From assembly GCA_007126415.1 (NCBI GenBank), contig SLBH01000105.1, positions 1-25,030 of the forward strand: a stretch of DNA of 25,030 nt, given 5' to 3'. Made by a program: the position numbers and the translations under genes. The stretch is from Spirochaetales bacterium (lineage in GTDB: Bacteria > Spirochaetota > Spirochaetia > DSM-27196 > SLAA01). Shown here piece by piece: positions 15,244 through 23,280 of the stretch (the stretch's first letter is position 1; every line of letters begins with the position of its first letter). The notes beneath the pieces are model-generated. The model made no database searches, was not told the DNA's origin, and was given only the letters and a program-made list of their open reading frames with translations.

Positions 15244-16053
15244 TCAATCGCTGTTTCGATCGCGGCCACGCTCGGCTTCACGATCCCCACCGGTCGACCG
15301 CCCGCCGGCTGAGGCATGCAGAGCCGCCGGCGCCTCTCTGCCGGCAAACCGGTACCCAAACCCGCGCACGGTATCTATCCAGGGAGCCTTTGCGAGCTTC
15401 AGCCGAATGTTCTTGATATGGGTATCGATGGTGCGCTCGGAACCTTCGGCGAGGTAATCGAGACACACACCAAGCAACCGCTCCCGCGAGACTACGATCG
15501 CCGGATGATCGGCGAGATGACTCAGAATCTTCCACTCCGCGGCGGTTAACGACAGTTCGAGACCATCATGCCGACAGACATGCCCTTGCTCATCGAGCTC
15601 GAGTTCGTGCTCGTGGTCGTGCTCGAGCCCATGCCCCGCAGTCGCGGTGAGCCGATATCGACGTCCGCCCTCGGCGGATCGGGGGTCGTCGGCTTGCGAG
15701 CGTCGAAGCATCGCTTTCACCCGCAGCATCAGCTCCTTGTTCGAGAATGGTTTTACGACATAATCGTCGCCCCCCACCTCGAACCCGGTGATGCGATCGG
15801 ACTCGCCGGTTCGTGCGGTGAGAAAGATAATCGGCGAGCGGCAGAACTCGCGCAATCGGCGCGCAAACAGAAACCCGTCACCGTCCGGCAGCATCACATC
15901 GAGGATGATGACCTCGGGGGCCTGCATGCGAATCGCATCTTCGAGTCCGGCAAGTCTCGAGAACGCGACCACCTCATGCTGCTCGAGCCGGAGGTACGAC
16001 ACGATCGTCTCACGCAAGCCGTCATTATCCTCAACAACAAATACACGCGCCAT
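15244..16053 (-). CDS. OmpR-family response regulator with His-rich linker
   Basis: This 269-residue DNA-binding regulator has an N-terminal REC domain with Glu8/Asp9, phospho-acceptor Asp52, Thr79 and Lys101. A C-terminal winged helix (about 160-238) carries the family signature (ERTIDTHIKNIRLKL, then VRGFGYRF). The linker between them is long and holds six His at 141, 145, 147, 149, 158 and 162, mixed with Glu and Asp. A charged tail of about 30 residues follows the winged helix. ATG 16053 has AAGGAG at 16066-16061. It is divergent from the TolC/MacAB-like operon, which is its most likely target together with its own promoter. Confidence 0.93.
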   Translation of the reverse strand: MARVFVVEDNDGLRETIVSYLRLEQHEVVAFSRLAGLEDAIRMQAPEVIILDVMLPDGDGFLFARRLREFCRSPIIFLTARTGESDRITGFEVGGDDYVVKPFSNKELMLRVKAMLRRSQADDPRSAEGGRRYRLTATAGHGLEHDHEHELELDEQGHVCRHDGLELSLTAAEWKILSHLADHPAIVVSRERLLGVCLDYLAEGSERTIDTHIKNIRLKLAKAPWIDTVRGFGYRFAGREAPAALHASAGGRSTGGDREAERGRDRNSD

Positions 16054-16076
16054 GCGAACGCTCCTTACAATACGTC

Positions 16077-16082
16077 ACTATA
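16077..16082 (-). promoter_or_regulatory. Possible -10 element of the regulator-kinase operon
   Basis: TATAGT on the minus strand (5 of 6) lies 24 bases before the regulator ATG. No good -35 element is found at 16-18 bp spacing, which fits a promoter that needs an activator. Confidence 0.35.
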
Positions 16083-16137
16083 CAACACCATACCATGCAA
16101 TTCTCGCCGACCAATGTGTGCACCTTCGGGAGCTCGA

Positions 16138-16188
16138 GTGAAGATCGTGTGAAGCGCTGCAGTCGCAACAACTTCACCGCATCTTCAT
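16138..16188. promoter_or_regulatory. Candidate OmpR-family operator: two mirrored direct-repeat pairs
   Basis: GTGAAG occurs at 16138-16143 and 16149-16154, 11 bp apart. CTTCAC at 16172-16177 and CTTCAT at 16183-16188 are the same word inverted, again 11 bp apart. The two pairs face each other across 17 bp. OmpR/CpxR-type regulators bind hexamer-like direct repeats about one helical turn apart. The site lies between the divergent regulator and efflux operons, so it could control both. Confidence 0.6.
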
Positions 16189-16233
16189 ACTCTCTCCGCA
16201 CAGACTCCTTTCCCGACGCATAGATTCCGGCTC

Positions 16234-17784
16234 ATGAACAACCGAGACAGAACGCTCGGCGGCGACCGAGCCCACGGCGGTGCCGGACCGATCGGCCTCG
16301 CGATAGTCACGCTCGCACTGGCGGCACTCGGCCTCGCGGGAGCAGGCGCTTCCCGGGCGTACGCCGAGGAACCGGCGTCGCTCCTGAACAGCCGGGGGAA
16401 CACACCCGAAATCCCGACCACTATCTCGGAGGCGTTGGATTCGGCCGGCGATAGCCCGGGTGTTCTGGAGGCGAGAGCGGCCTACGACAAAGCGCGGGTG
16501 GAGGCCGCCGCGGCAGGCTATCGTGGTGACGTGTCGTTCTCGGCTCGCCCGTCCTGGGAAACCTCCTGGGTGTGGGGCGATGATCAAGATCCGTACCATC
16601 AAGTGACCGGCACCCTCGAGACCACCGTACCCACCGGGCTAAACGACGCCGATCATACGAGGCTGCGTCAGGCTCTGAGCCGCTCGGCGGCGGCGGAGGC
16701 CGAGCTTCGTGAGGCCGTGCTCGAGGCGGTGGTGACAACCTACTCGGTGTACGCCGAAGCATATCTCGCGCGCGCCGAGCTCGCGGTGCTGGAGGATGAG
16801 GCCGAGGCGGCACGCCTGCGGAGCGACGCGATAGAGGGTCGCTATGCCCGCGGCGAGATTTCACTCCTCGAGGTATTGTCGGAACGTGAAGAGCTTCGCA
16901 ATGCCGAACAGGCGCTCGATACGGGGGTGATGAACGCAGAGCTTGCGCTGCTCGATCTCATCCTCGAAAGCGGTGCCGAGATCCCCTCGCCCTCTCGACC
17001 GGGAGCCCTGCTGGACGAAAGCCCGCAGCTTCGCTCGCCCCTTGAGTTTGTGTCGGAGCTGGAGCTACCCGAGCACGACACCGTTCTCGCGCGGATCGAT
17101 CACAGCCATCCACGCATCGTGAGGCAGCAAGCTCTGCTCGAGGTAGCCGAGGCCGGCAGCTCCCCCCGCCGAGAGCCGCTTCTCTCTTCGGTCTCTATCG
17201 GCTATTCCGGCCAGGGCGGTCACGGAGGTGCCGTGTCGTACTCGTTTCGTGCCCCCGCGGTCACCCTGTCCTACACCACACCCGCTTACGAGACGGGTTC
17301 CGATCCGGGGGCATCCGATTCGCGACGCGACCGCGACGACTACGAGACCGTGAGTCTCTCGGCGGTGTTCTCGGTGAGTCTTGGTCGCGAGCGCGAATAC
17401 GCCGCCGAGACCGCCTTAGCCGCGGCGAGCATCGAGGAACGCCGGCTTGCAGCGTTGCACCACACCCTTGTGTCCGAGATCACCGCAGCCGAACGCGCGG
17501 TCTCGAACGCCGAGTCTCGCCACCAACTCGCGCTGCAGGAGCTCGAGCGCTCCGAGGCTGCTTACACCGCCGCAGCAGCGCGCAGCACACTCGGAACGGC
17601 GCAACCGGGCGAGCCGGAATCCGCTGCTGCAGCACTATCGCGTTCTCGTTTCGCGGTGACCGAACGCGAGGTAGCCCTCGCACTCGAGAAGCTTCGCTAT
17701 CTAGCGGCGGCGCATCTTCCCCAGTCGCTGCCGCAGCGGCTGCAGAACACACTGTTCAATGAACACAACGGAGGATTCCGATGA
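16234..17784 (+). CDS. TolC-like outer membrane efflux protein
   Basis: This 516-residue protein has a signal peptide: a basic N-terminus, a hydrophobic stretch at about 18-38, and an Ala-Tyr-Ala cleavage motif near 42-44. The mature part is rich in Ala, Glu and Arg and has two long heptad-like helical regions. The first includes the YARGEISLLEVLSEREEL segment typical of outer membrane efflux proteins; the second is near the C-terminus. This duplicated layout matches TolC-family channel/tunnel proteins. The start has no obvious Shine-Dalgarno. The TGA stop overlaps the next gene's ATG (ATGA at 17781). It would supply the outer membrane exit for the MacA/MacB-like pump encoded next. Confidence 0.85.
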   Translation: MNNRDRTLGGDRAHGGAGPIGLAIVTLALAALGLAGAGASRAYAEEPASLLNSRGNTPEIPTTISEALDSAGDSPGVLEARAAYDKARVEAAAAGYRGDVSFSARPSWETSWVWGDDQDPYHQVTGTLETTVPTGLNDADHTRLRQALSRSAAAEAELREAVLEAVVTTYSVYAEAYLARAELAVLEDEAEAARLRSDAIEGRYARGEISLLEVLSEREELRNAEQALDTGVMNAELALLDLILESGAEIPSPSRPGALLDESPQLRSPLEFVSELELPEHDTVLARIDHSHPRIVRQQALLEVAEAGSSPRREPLLSSVSIGYSGQGGHGGAVSYSFRAPAVTLSYTTPAYETGSDPGASDSRRDRDDYETVSLSAVFSVSLGREREYAAETALAAASIEERRLAALHHTLVSEITAAERAVSNAESRHQLALQELERSEAAYTAAAARSTLGTAQPGEPESAAAALSRSRFAVTEREVALALEKLRYLAAAHLPQSLPQRLQNTLFNEHNGGFR

Positions 17785-19139
17785 AAAGAACCGGCAGTGC
17801 CGATCGAGGAAACGAAGGCACCCCGAGCTCGAACCACAGCGCCGGGGAGATTCAGCGAGGCAGTCGTCGCGGCTCGCAGCGGCCCCGACGACGCGGTATG
17901 CGCATAGGAGCGCTTGTCACGGCAGGGGCGATTGTGGCTACCGGCCTGCTGGTATACCACCAGCCTTTCGGCCCGTTCTTCGGCGACTCGAATCCGGCTT
18001 CGGACTCATCGGAAATCGAGACCGTTGAGGCGAGCAAAGGAATCGTGAGGGTAACGATTGAAAGCCCGGGGGTGGTGGAACCGTACCGCACACGCACGCT
18101 ACGGAGCGCGATAGACGGCACCGTAACCTGGATGGCCGAGGAAGGATCCGAGGTTGCGGACGGCAGCCCGCTTGTTCGGTTCAATGCGCGCGAGCTCGAG
18201 CGCGCGGTGCAGCGTGCAGAGATCGCCGTCGGCGACGGCCGGCTAAAGCGCGATCGGGCGGCCGAAGAGCTCACTCGCGCGCAACGCGTTCTTGCCGAAC
18301 GCGAAGCGCTGTTGGTGTCCGGTTCGGTCTCGCGTGATGAGGTTGAGACCGCGCGAGAGCACGCCGGCACGGCGGAATACAATTTGCGTTCGGCGGATCT
18401 TGCGTTGGAGAGAGCCGGTATCGACCTCGAGGAGGCCGAAGAGGCGCTCGCCGGCGCGGTGCTGAGCGCACCGTTCGACGGAACGGTGTTGCGAACCGAA
18501 GCAAGCGAAGGCGACCGCATCGGTCGCAACTCCACCCTGCTGACCTTCGGGGATCTCGCGCGCCTGCGATTCAGCGCCGAGATCGACGAGTACGACATAG
18601 GCAACATCACGAAAGGCTTACCGGTGGGCATTGTCTCGGATCTACTCGGACCCGAAAACATTCGGGCGCGGGTGACCGGAATGAGCCCCGAAGCCGAGAT
18701 CGTAAACAATATCCCGGTGTTTCGCGTAACGGCGGAGGCCGAGAACCCCGACCGGCGATTGAAACCCGGAATGAGTGTCGACCTCGTGATACAGGTGGCG
18801 CGCGAGTCGGGAGTGGTGCTACCGACGAATGCGGTTCGGCGCGAGCAGGATCACAGTTACGTAGAACTCGTTGAGAACGCCGATTCCACCGTTAAACGGG
18901 AGGTAACCACCGGCTTAGACAACGGGGTTGAGATCGTGATACTCGACGGGCTCGATCCCGGCGAGACCGTCACGATTCCCGAGAGCCGAGGAGAGCTTCC
19001 CTGGCAGAGCTCCGACGCGCCCACCGCGCAGGCGGAAGGCGAGGATCGCGAAGCGCTGCCGATCTCGGTTCCGGGCAGCTCCGGACCCGGAGCCGGCTCC
19101 GGAAGCGGTGGAGGGGCCGGCGGAGGGGCCGGCAGATGA
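17781..19139 (+). CDS. MacA-like periplasmic adaptor (membrane fusion protein)
   Basis: This 452-residue adaptor bridges the inner membrane transporter and the TolC-like channel. It has a basic N-terminus of about 40 residues, one membrane anchor (about 42-59), a first lipoyl half-domain, a coiled-coil hairpin rich in Glu, Ala and Arg, then the second lipoyl half (LSAPFDGTVLRTEASEGDRIG) and beta-barrel regions. The C-terminus is a Gly/Ser/Pro-rich tail; its codons also supply the GGAGGGG ribosome-binding site for the next gene. GGAGGA at 17770-17775 serves this gene. It overlaps both neighbours by 4 bp (ATGA). Confidence 0.9.
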   Translation: MKRTGSADRGNEGTPSSNHSAGEIQRGSRRGSQRPRRRGMRIGALVTAGAIVATGLLVYHQPFGPFFGDSNPASDSSEIETVEASKGIVRVTIESPGVVEPYRTRTLRSAIDGTVTWMAEEGSEVADGSPLVRFNARELERAVQRAEIAVGDGRLKRDRAAEELTRAQRVLAEREALLVSGSVSRDEVETAREHAGTAEYNLRSADLALERAGIDLEEAEEALAGAVLSAPFDGTVLRTEASEGDRIGRNSTLLTFGDLARLRFSAEIDEYDIGNITKGLPVGIVSDLLGPENIRARVTGMSPEAEIVNNIPVFRVTAEAENPDRRLKPGMSVDLVIQVARESGVVLPTNAVRREQDHSYVELVENADSTVKREVTTGLDNGVEIVILDGLDPGETVTIPESRGELPWQSSDAPTAQAEGEDREALPISVPGSSGPGAGSGSGGGAGGGAGR

Positions 19140-19825
19140 TAGTGCTCACCGATATCTACAAACAGTACCGGATGGGTCCCAACACCGTTACCGCGCTCGG
19201 AGGTGTCTCGCTCGAGGTCCCCACCGGAGCGTTTGCCGCGATAGTGGGGCCCAGCGGTTCCGGGAAATCCACGCTGATGAACATCATCGGGTGCCTCGAC
19301 ACCCCCGACAGCGGGAGCTATCGCCTCGCGGGCGAAGAAGCCGCCGAGCTCAGCGATAACCGGCGATCCGAGGTTCGAAACCGTCATATCGGGTTTGTGT
19401 TTCAGGCCTTTAATCTGCTCACCCGAGCGAACGCACTCGAGAATGTAGAGCTACCGTTGATCTATCGCGGAGTCGGAGCCCGTAGACGACGCGAGGTAGC
19501 GACGCAGATGCTTGAGCGCGTGGGCCTCGCGGATCGAATGCATCATCTTCCGAGTGAGCTCTCAGGCGGGCAACGACAGCGGGTCGCGATCGCGCGCGCG
19601 TTGGTGGGCAACCCGTCGATCTTGCTTGCCGATGAGCCTACCGGTGCGCTCGACACCGCAACCGGGGAGGAGATCCTGTCGTTGTTTGAGAAGCTCAACG
19701 CCGAAGGCATGACGGTACTGCTGGTGACACACGAGCCCGAACTCGCCGCACGCGCCGAAACCGTGGTACGCCTCTTAGACGGCGGCGTGTCGGCTATAGA
19801 GAACACGAAGGAGCGCCGCTCATGA
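19136..19825 (+). CDS. MacB/LolD-type ABC transporter ATPase
   Basis: This 229-residue ATPase carries Walker A GPSGSGKST at 38-46, Q-loop Gln90, signature LSGGQ at 142-146, Walker B ILLADE at 162-167 and switch His199. Length and sequence fit the LolD/MacB/FtsE group, which drives mechanotransmission pumps instead of ordinary import. In proteobacterial MacB this domain is fused to the permease; here it is a separate gene. It overlaps the adaptor upstream and the permease downstream by 4 bp each (ATGA). Confidence 0.93.
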   Translation: MIVLTDIYKQYRMGPNTVTALGGVSLEVPTGAFAAIVGPSGSGKSTLMNIIGCLDTPDSGSYRLAGEEAAELSDNRRSEVRNRHIGFVFQAFNLLTRANALENVELPLIYRGVGARRRREVATQMLERVGLADRMHHLPSELSGGQRQRVAIARALVGNPSILLADEPTGALDTATGEEILSLFEKLNAEGMTVLLVTHEPELAARAETVVRLLDGGVSAIENTKERRS

Positions 19826-21060
19826 ACGCGGAATCACAGCTGATCATGCTCTGGGAAAACGGGGCGATCTCGATACGCAGCATTCTCGCAAATCGCGGGC
19901 GCTCGTTTCTCACCGCGCTCGGCGTGATCATCGGAGTGGCCTCGGTCATTACGCTCACCGCTCTGGGCCAGGGTGCGCGCATCTCGGTTGAGGAGCGGCT
20001 CGGAACGCTTGGGGCGAACCTTATGATCGTGTACTCCGGGGAACCTCGCGGCACCTCACTCGTTCGCCCTCGAACCACCAACATTCGCCCCACACTCACC
20101 GCCGACGACCTTGCCATGATAGAATCGTTTCCCGAAGAGCTCGTGGTGATGACCGCACCGGAGTCCTCGCTCAGCGGGCAACTGAAGTTCGAAAACCGCA
20201 ACGTTACCGCCACCGTGATCGGCACTCACCCGAACTACACCGAGATCCGAAACTTCGCGCCAATCTACGGGAGCTTCTTCGGAGAGTCCGATCTCGAAAA
20301 CCGGAGGAACGTAGTCGCACTCGGAGCCGAAACCTACCGCGAGCTCTTCCCCGACGGCCGCGACCCGCTCGGAAGCACTGTTCGTATAAACGGCTTCCCG
20401 TTTCGCGTTGTCGGCATCATGGAGGAGAAAGGATCACCGTCGCAGGATGCCTCAGCCATTATACCGTTCAGCACCTTCCGGCGGTCACTCTCGGGTGAGG
20501 ATCGCTACGCGATGATCAACATCCAGGCGGGCTCCCCGGAGGTGATGTACGACCTGCAAGAGCAGATCGAGCAGGCGCTACTCGCGGCACGCCGCCTGCC
20601 CTCGATCGAGCTCGCAGACTTTTATATCGCCAACCAAATGGATCTCATCGGAACGGTCACCGAGGTAGCCGACACCTTCACGCTGCTGTTAGGCGGTATC
20701 GCCGCGATCAGCCTGCTCGTCGGCGGAATAGGAATCATGAACATTATGCTTGTTTCGGTGACCGAACGAACCCGCGAGATCGGGATCCGAATGGCGCTCG
20801 GCGCGAAGTCGTCACACCTCATGGCTCAGTTCCTCACCGAAGCCGTTATACTCTCGGCCGCCGGCGGCGGCATCGGAATAGCGGTAGGTTACGGCCTCGC
20901 ATGGGGCCTGCAACGCTTCGGCGGCCTCCTCACGAGCGTAACACCGGACTCGGTCGTGATTGCGTTCTCGTTCGCTCTCGTAATCGGGCTGTTTTTCGGA
21001 GGCTACCCGGCCTACCGAGCCTCGCGCCTCAACCCAATAGAAGCGCTGCGTTACGAATAA
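19822..21060 (+). CDS. MacB-like ABC transporter permease
   Basis: This 412-residue inner membrane permease has the MacB/FtsX layout. A first membrane segment (about 30-52) is followed by a periplasmic domain of about 220 residues, then three C-terminal membrane segments from about 280 on. The conserved cytoplasmic turn TERTREIGIRMALGA and the terminal PAYRASRLNPIEALRYE are typical of the family. With the ATPase, adaptor and TolC-like channel it forms a complete tripartite pump. Likely cargos of this class are peptides, lipopeptides, macrolides or lipoproteins; the sequence does not say which. Confidence 0.92.
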   Translation: MNAESQLIMLWENGAISIRSILANRGRSFLTALGVIIGVASVITLTALGQGARISVEERLGTLGANLMIVYSGEPRGTSLVRPRTTNIRPTLTADDLAMIESFPEELVVMTAPESSLSGQLKFENRNVTATVIGTHPNYTEIRNFAPIYGSFFGESDLENRRNVVALGAETYRELFPDGRDPLGSTVRINGFPFRVVGIMEEKGSPSQDASAIIPFSTFRRSLSGEDRYAMINIQAGSPEVMYDLQEQIEQALLAARRLPSIELADFYIANQMDLIGTVTEVADTFTLLLGGIAAISLLVGGIGIMNIMLVSVTERTREIGIRMALGAKSSHLMAQFLTEAVILSAAGGGIGIAVGYGLAWGLQRFGGLLTSVTPDSVVIAFSFALVIGLFFGGYPAYRASRLNPIEALRYE

Positions 21061-21077
21061 GCCGCTCGCGGCGCGTG

Positions 21078-21099
21078 GGCGGCGTGTGGGCGCGCCGCC
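21078..21099 (+). terminator. GC-rich hairpin after the efflux operon
   Basis: GGCGGCG (21078-21084) and CGCCGCC (21093-21099) form a 7-bp stem with an 8-base loop, 17 bp past the permease stop. No T-run follows, so it may only pause or protect the transcript. Confidence 0.35.
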
Positions 21100-21135
21100 T
21101 GAACGGGCTTGTGGGTGGCATGTCGATGGCACGCC

Positions 21136-21167
21136 TTGACAGTTCGGTCGGTCTTTATGACTATACC
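21136..21167 (+). promoter_or_regulatory. Candidate promoter of the metal ATPase gene
   Basis: TTGACA at 21136-21141 is a perfect -35 element. TATACC at 21162-21167 would be a -10 at the long spacing of 20 bp; GACTAT at 21159-21164 gives 17 bp but a poorer match. Overlong spacers are a feature of MerR-family metal-regulated promoters. No strong symmetric operator is evident, and no MerR gene is in the window. Confidence 0.45.
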
Positions 21168-21192
21168 GGCACGAGGGCCAACGATACGTAGT

Positions 21193-23271
21193 ATGAAGCA
21201 TAGATCTACCGCTGAACCGGAAACTCAGATCGAAGAATTGAGCCCCGGCGAGGAAACTCCGTCCGCAGCCTGCAGCGATGACAGTTGCAGCTGTAGCAGC
21301 GCCTCGGAGTCGCCGTTTGGAGCGAGCGGCGCCGAGTCCGCCGACGCGAAGGCCGCCGGCCGCTACCGCGACATCCTACAGCTTGCCCGCATTTTCGGTT
21401 CGGTAGCGCTGCTTGGAATCGGTTTTTTCCAAGGCGCCGCGCTGCCGCGTCCGGGATACATTGCGGTGCATCTCTTCGCGTACCTGTTGGTAGCGTGGCC
21501 GGTGCTGCGAGCTGCTGCTCGCAATATCGTACACGGCCGGGTGTTCGACGAGATGTTCCTGATGACCATCGCGACGCTCGGCGCGTTCGCGATCGGAGAA
21601 CTCGCCGAAGCGGTTGCGGTGATGTTGTTCTACTCGGTTGGGGAGTACTTTCAAGACCTCGCGGTAGGTCGCTCGCGCCGCTCGATCGCGGCGCTTATGG
21701 ACCTGCGCCCCGACACAGCCCGCGTGCTCGCCGCCGACGACAACACCACACAGTTGCTGCCGCCGGAGCAGGTAGCCGTAGGCCGGATCATAGAGGTGCT
21801 CCCCGGCGAGCGTATCCCGCTCGACGGCGTCGTGGTTGAGGGTGAGTCCGGTGTCGATACCTCGGCCTTAACCGGCGAGTCGGTTCCCCGCATGGTCGGC
21901 CCCGAAGATGAGGTCTCGGCAGGCTACATCACCGAAAACGGACTCCTTCGGGTGCGGGTAACCCGCCCGTTTGGTGAGTCTTCAATCGCGCGCGTGCTCG
22001 AGCTCGCACAGCATGCCGCCGAGCGCAAGGCACCGACCGAACGCTTCATTACGCGTTTCGCGCGCGTTTACACCCCAATTGTGGTTGCGATCGCCGCCGC
22101 ACTCGCGATTCTGCCCCCACTCCTTCTCCCGGGTGCAAGTTTCTCGGACTGGCTCTACCGAGCGCTTGTGGTGCTCGTGATCTCCTGCCCCTGCGCGCTG
22201 GTCGTTTCGATACCGCTGAGCTATTTCGGCGGCATCGGCGGTGCCTCACGCCGCCGCGTACTCGTGAAAGGAGCAACCTACCTCGACGCTCTCTCCGAGC
22301 TTCATACCGTTGTGTTCGACAAGACCGGAACGCTGACGCGCGGGGTGTTCACCGTTACCGCGGTGGTGCCGCGCAACGGGTTCGGCGCCGAGGAGCTACT
22401 GCGAATGGCCGCCCACGCCGAGTCGGGGTCCACGCACCCAATCGCGCGCGCCGTGGTTGCGTCGCACACCGGGCGGCTCGACCCCGCCGCGGTGAGCGAG
22501 CTTCGAGAGGAAAAAGGACACGGGGTGTTTGCCCGCATCGATGGGAAGCCGGTTATGGCCGGGAATCACCGGCTGATGCATCGCGAAGCCGTCACGCACT
22601 CCGACTGTGAAGCCGCCGGCACCACCGTGTTTGTGGCGGTCGACGGGCGCTACGCCGGACATATCGTAGTCTCCGACGAGATCAAGCCCGAGGCCAAGGA
22701 AGCGATACGCAAGCTCAAGCGACTCGGAATCGAGCGCGTCGTGATGCTCACCGGCGACAATCGCCGAATCGCCGAAACAGTCGCGGAGCAACTCGGGATA
22801 GACGAGGTCTACGCCGAGCTCCTGCCGGAAGACAAGGTGGAGCTTCTCGAACGACTGCAGGGCGAGCTCCCGACCGGCCGACGAGTTGCGTTCGTCGGCG
22901 ACGGAATCAACGACGCACCGGTGTTGATGCGCGCCGATCTCGGCATCGCGATGGGCGGTCTCGGCTCAGACGCCGCGATAGAGGCGGCCGACGTCGTCTT
23001 GATGGACGACGGCGTAGACCGGGTGCCGAGCGCGGTAGAGGTGGGTCGGCGCACGCGCGCGATCGTTCGGCAAAACATCGCGTTTACCCTGGGGGCTAAG
23101 GCTGTTTTTATAGCACTCGGCGCGGCCGGTATCGCGGGCATGTGGCTCGCAGTGGTCGGTGACATGGGAGTAACGCTGCTCGCCGTACTCAACGCAACCC
23201 GCACGCTACGACTCGGCGGGCGCCTCGGGCCACGAGCCGGCCGGGACGTGACGCGACAAGAGAACCGGTAG
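21193..23271 (+). CDS. zntA: P1B-type heavy-metal ATPase (Zn/Cd/Pb class)
   Basis: This 692-residue metal-exporting inner membrane ATPase has the actuator motif TGES at 227-230, the channel motif CPC at 332-334, the phosphorylation site DKTGT with Asp376, the class-defining His-Pro pair at 415-416 and GDGIND at 569-574. Asp657 in the last membrane segment (GDMGVTLLAVLNA) and the stretch after CPC (SIPLSYFGGIGGA) place it with ZntA/CadA zinc, cadmium and lead exporters rather than copper pumps. The usual N-terminal HMA domain is absent. Instead a short segment of about 56 residues carries Cys27, Cys32 and Cys34. ATG 21193 is preferred over TTG 21109 because it follows the promoter, although its Shine-Dalgarno is weak. 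Confidence 0.9.
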   Translation: MKHRSTAEPETQIEELSPGEETPSAACSDDSCSCSSASESPFGASGAESADAKAAGRYRDILQLARIFGSVALLGIGFFQGAALPRPGYIAVHLFAYLLVAWPVLRAAARNIVHGRVFDEMFLMTIATLGAFAIGELAEAVAVMLFYSVGEYFQDLAVGRSRRSIAALMDLRPDTARVLAADDNTTQLLPPEQVAVGRIIEVLPGERIPLDGVVVEGESGVDTSALTGESVPRMVGPEDEVSAGYITENGLLRVRVTRPFGESSIARVLELAQHAAERKAPTERFITRFARVYTPIVVAIAAALAILPPLLLPGASFSDWLYRALVVLVISCPCALVVSIPLSYFGGIGGASRRRVLVKGATYLDALSELHTVVFDKTGTLTRGVFTVTAVVPRNGFGAEELLRMAAHAESGSTHPIARAVVASHTGRLDPAAVSELREEKGHGVFARIDGKPVMAGNHRLMHREAVTHSDCEAAGTTVFVAVDGRYAGHIVVSDEIKPEAKEAIRKLKRLGIERVVMLTGDNRRIAETVAEQLGIDEVYAELLPEDKVELLERLQGELPTGRRVAFVGDGINDAPVLMRADLGIAMGGLGSDAAIEAADVVLMDDGVDRVPSAVEVGRRTRAIVRQNIAFTLGAKAVFIALGAAGIAGMWLAVVGDMGVTLLAVLNATRTLRLGGRLGPRAGRDVTRQENR

Positions 23272-23280
23272 CACAAACCA

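Noticed and set aside
15240..15359. Longer N-terminus for the sensor kinase
   Set aside because: It would overlap the response regulator by 116 bp; ATG 15239 directly precedes TM1 and follows the regulator stop by four bases.
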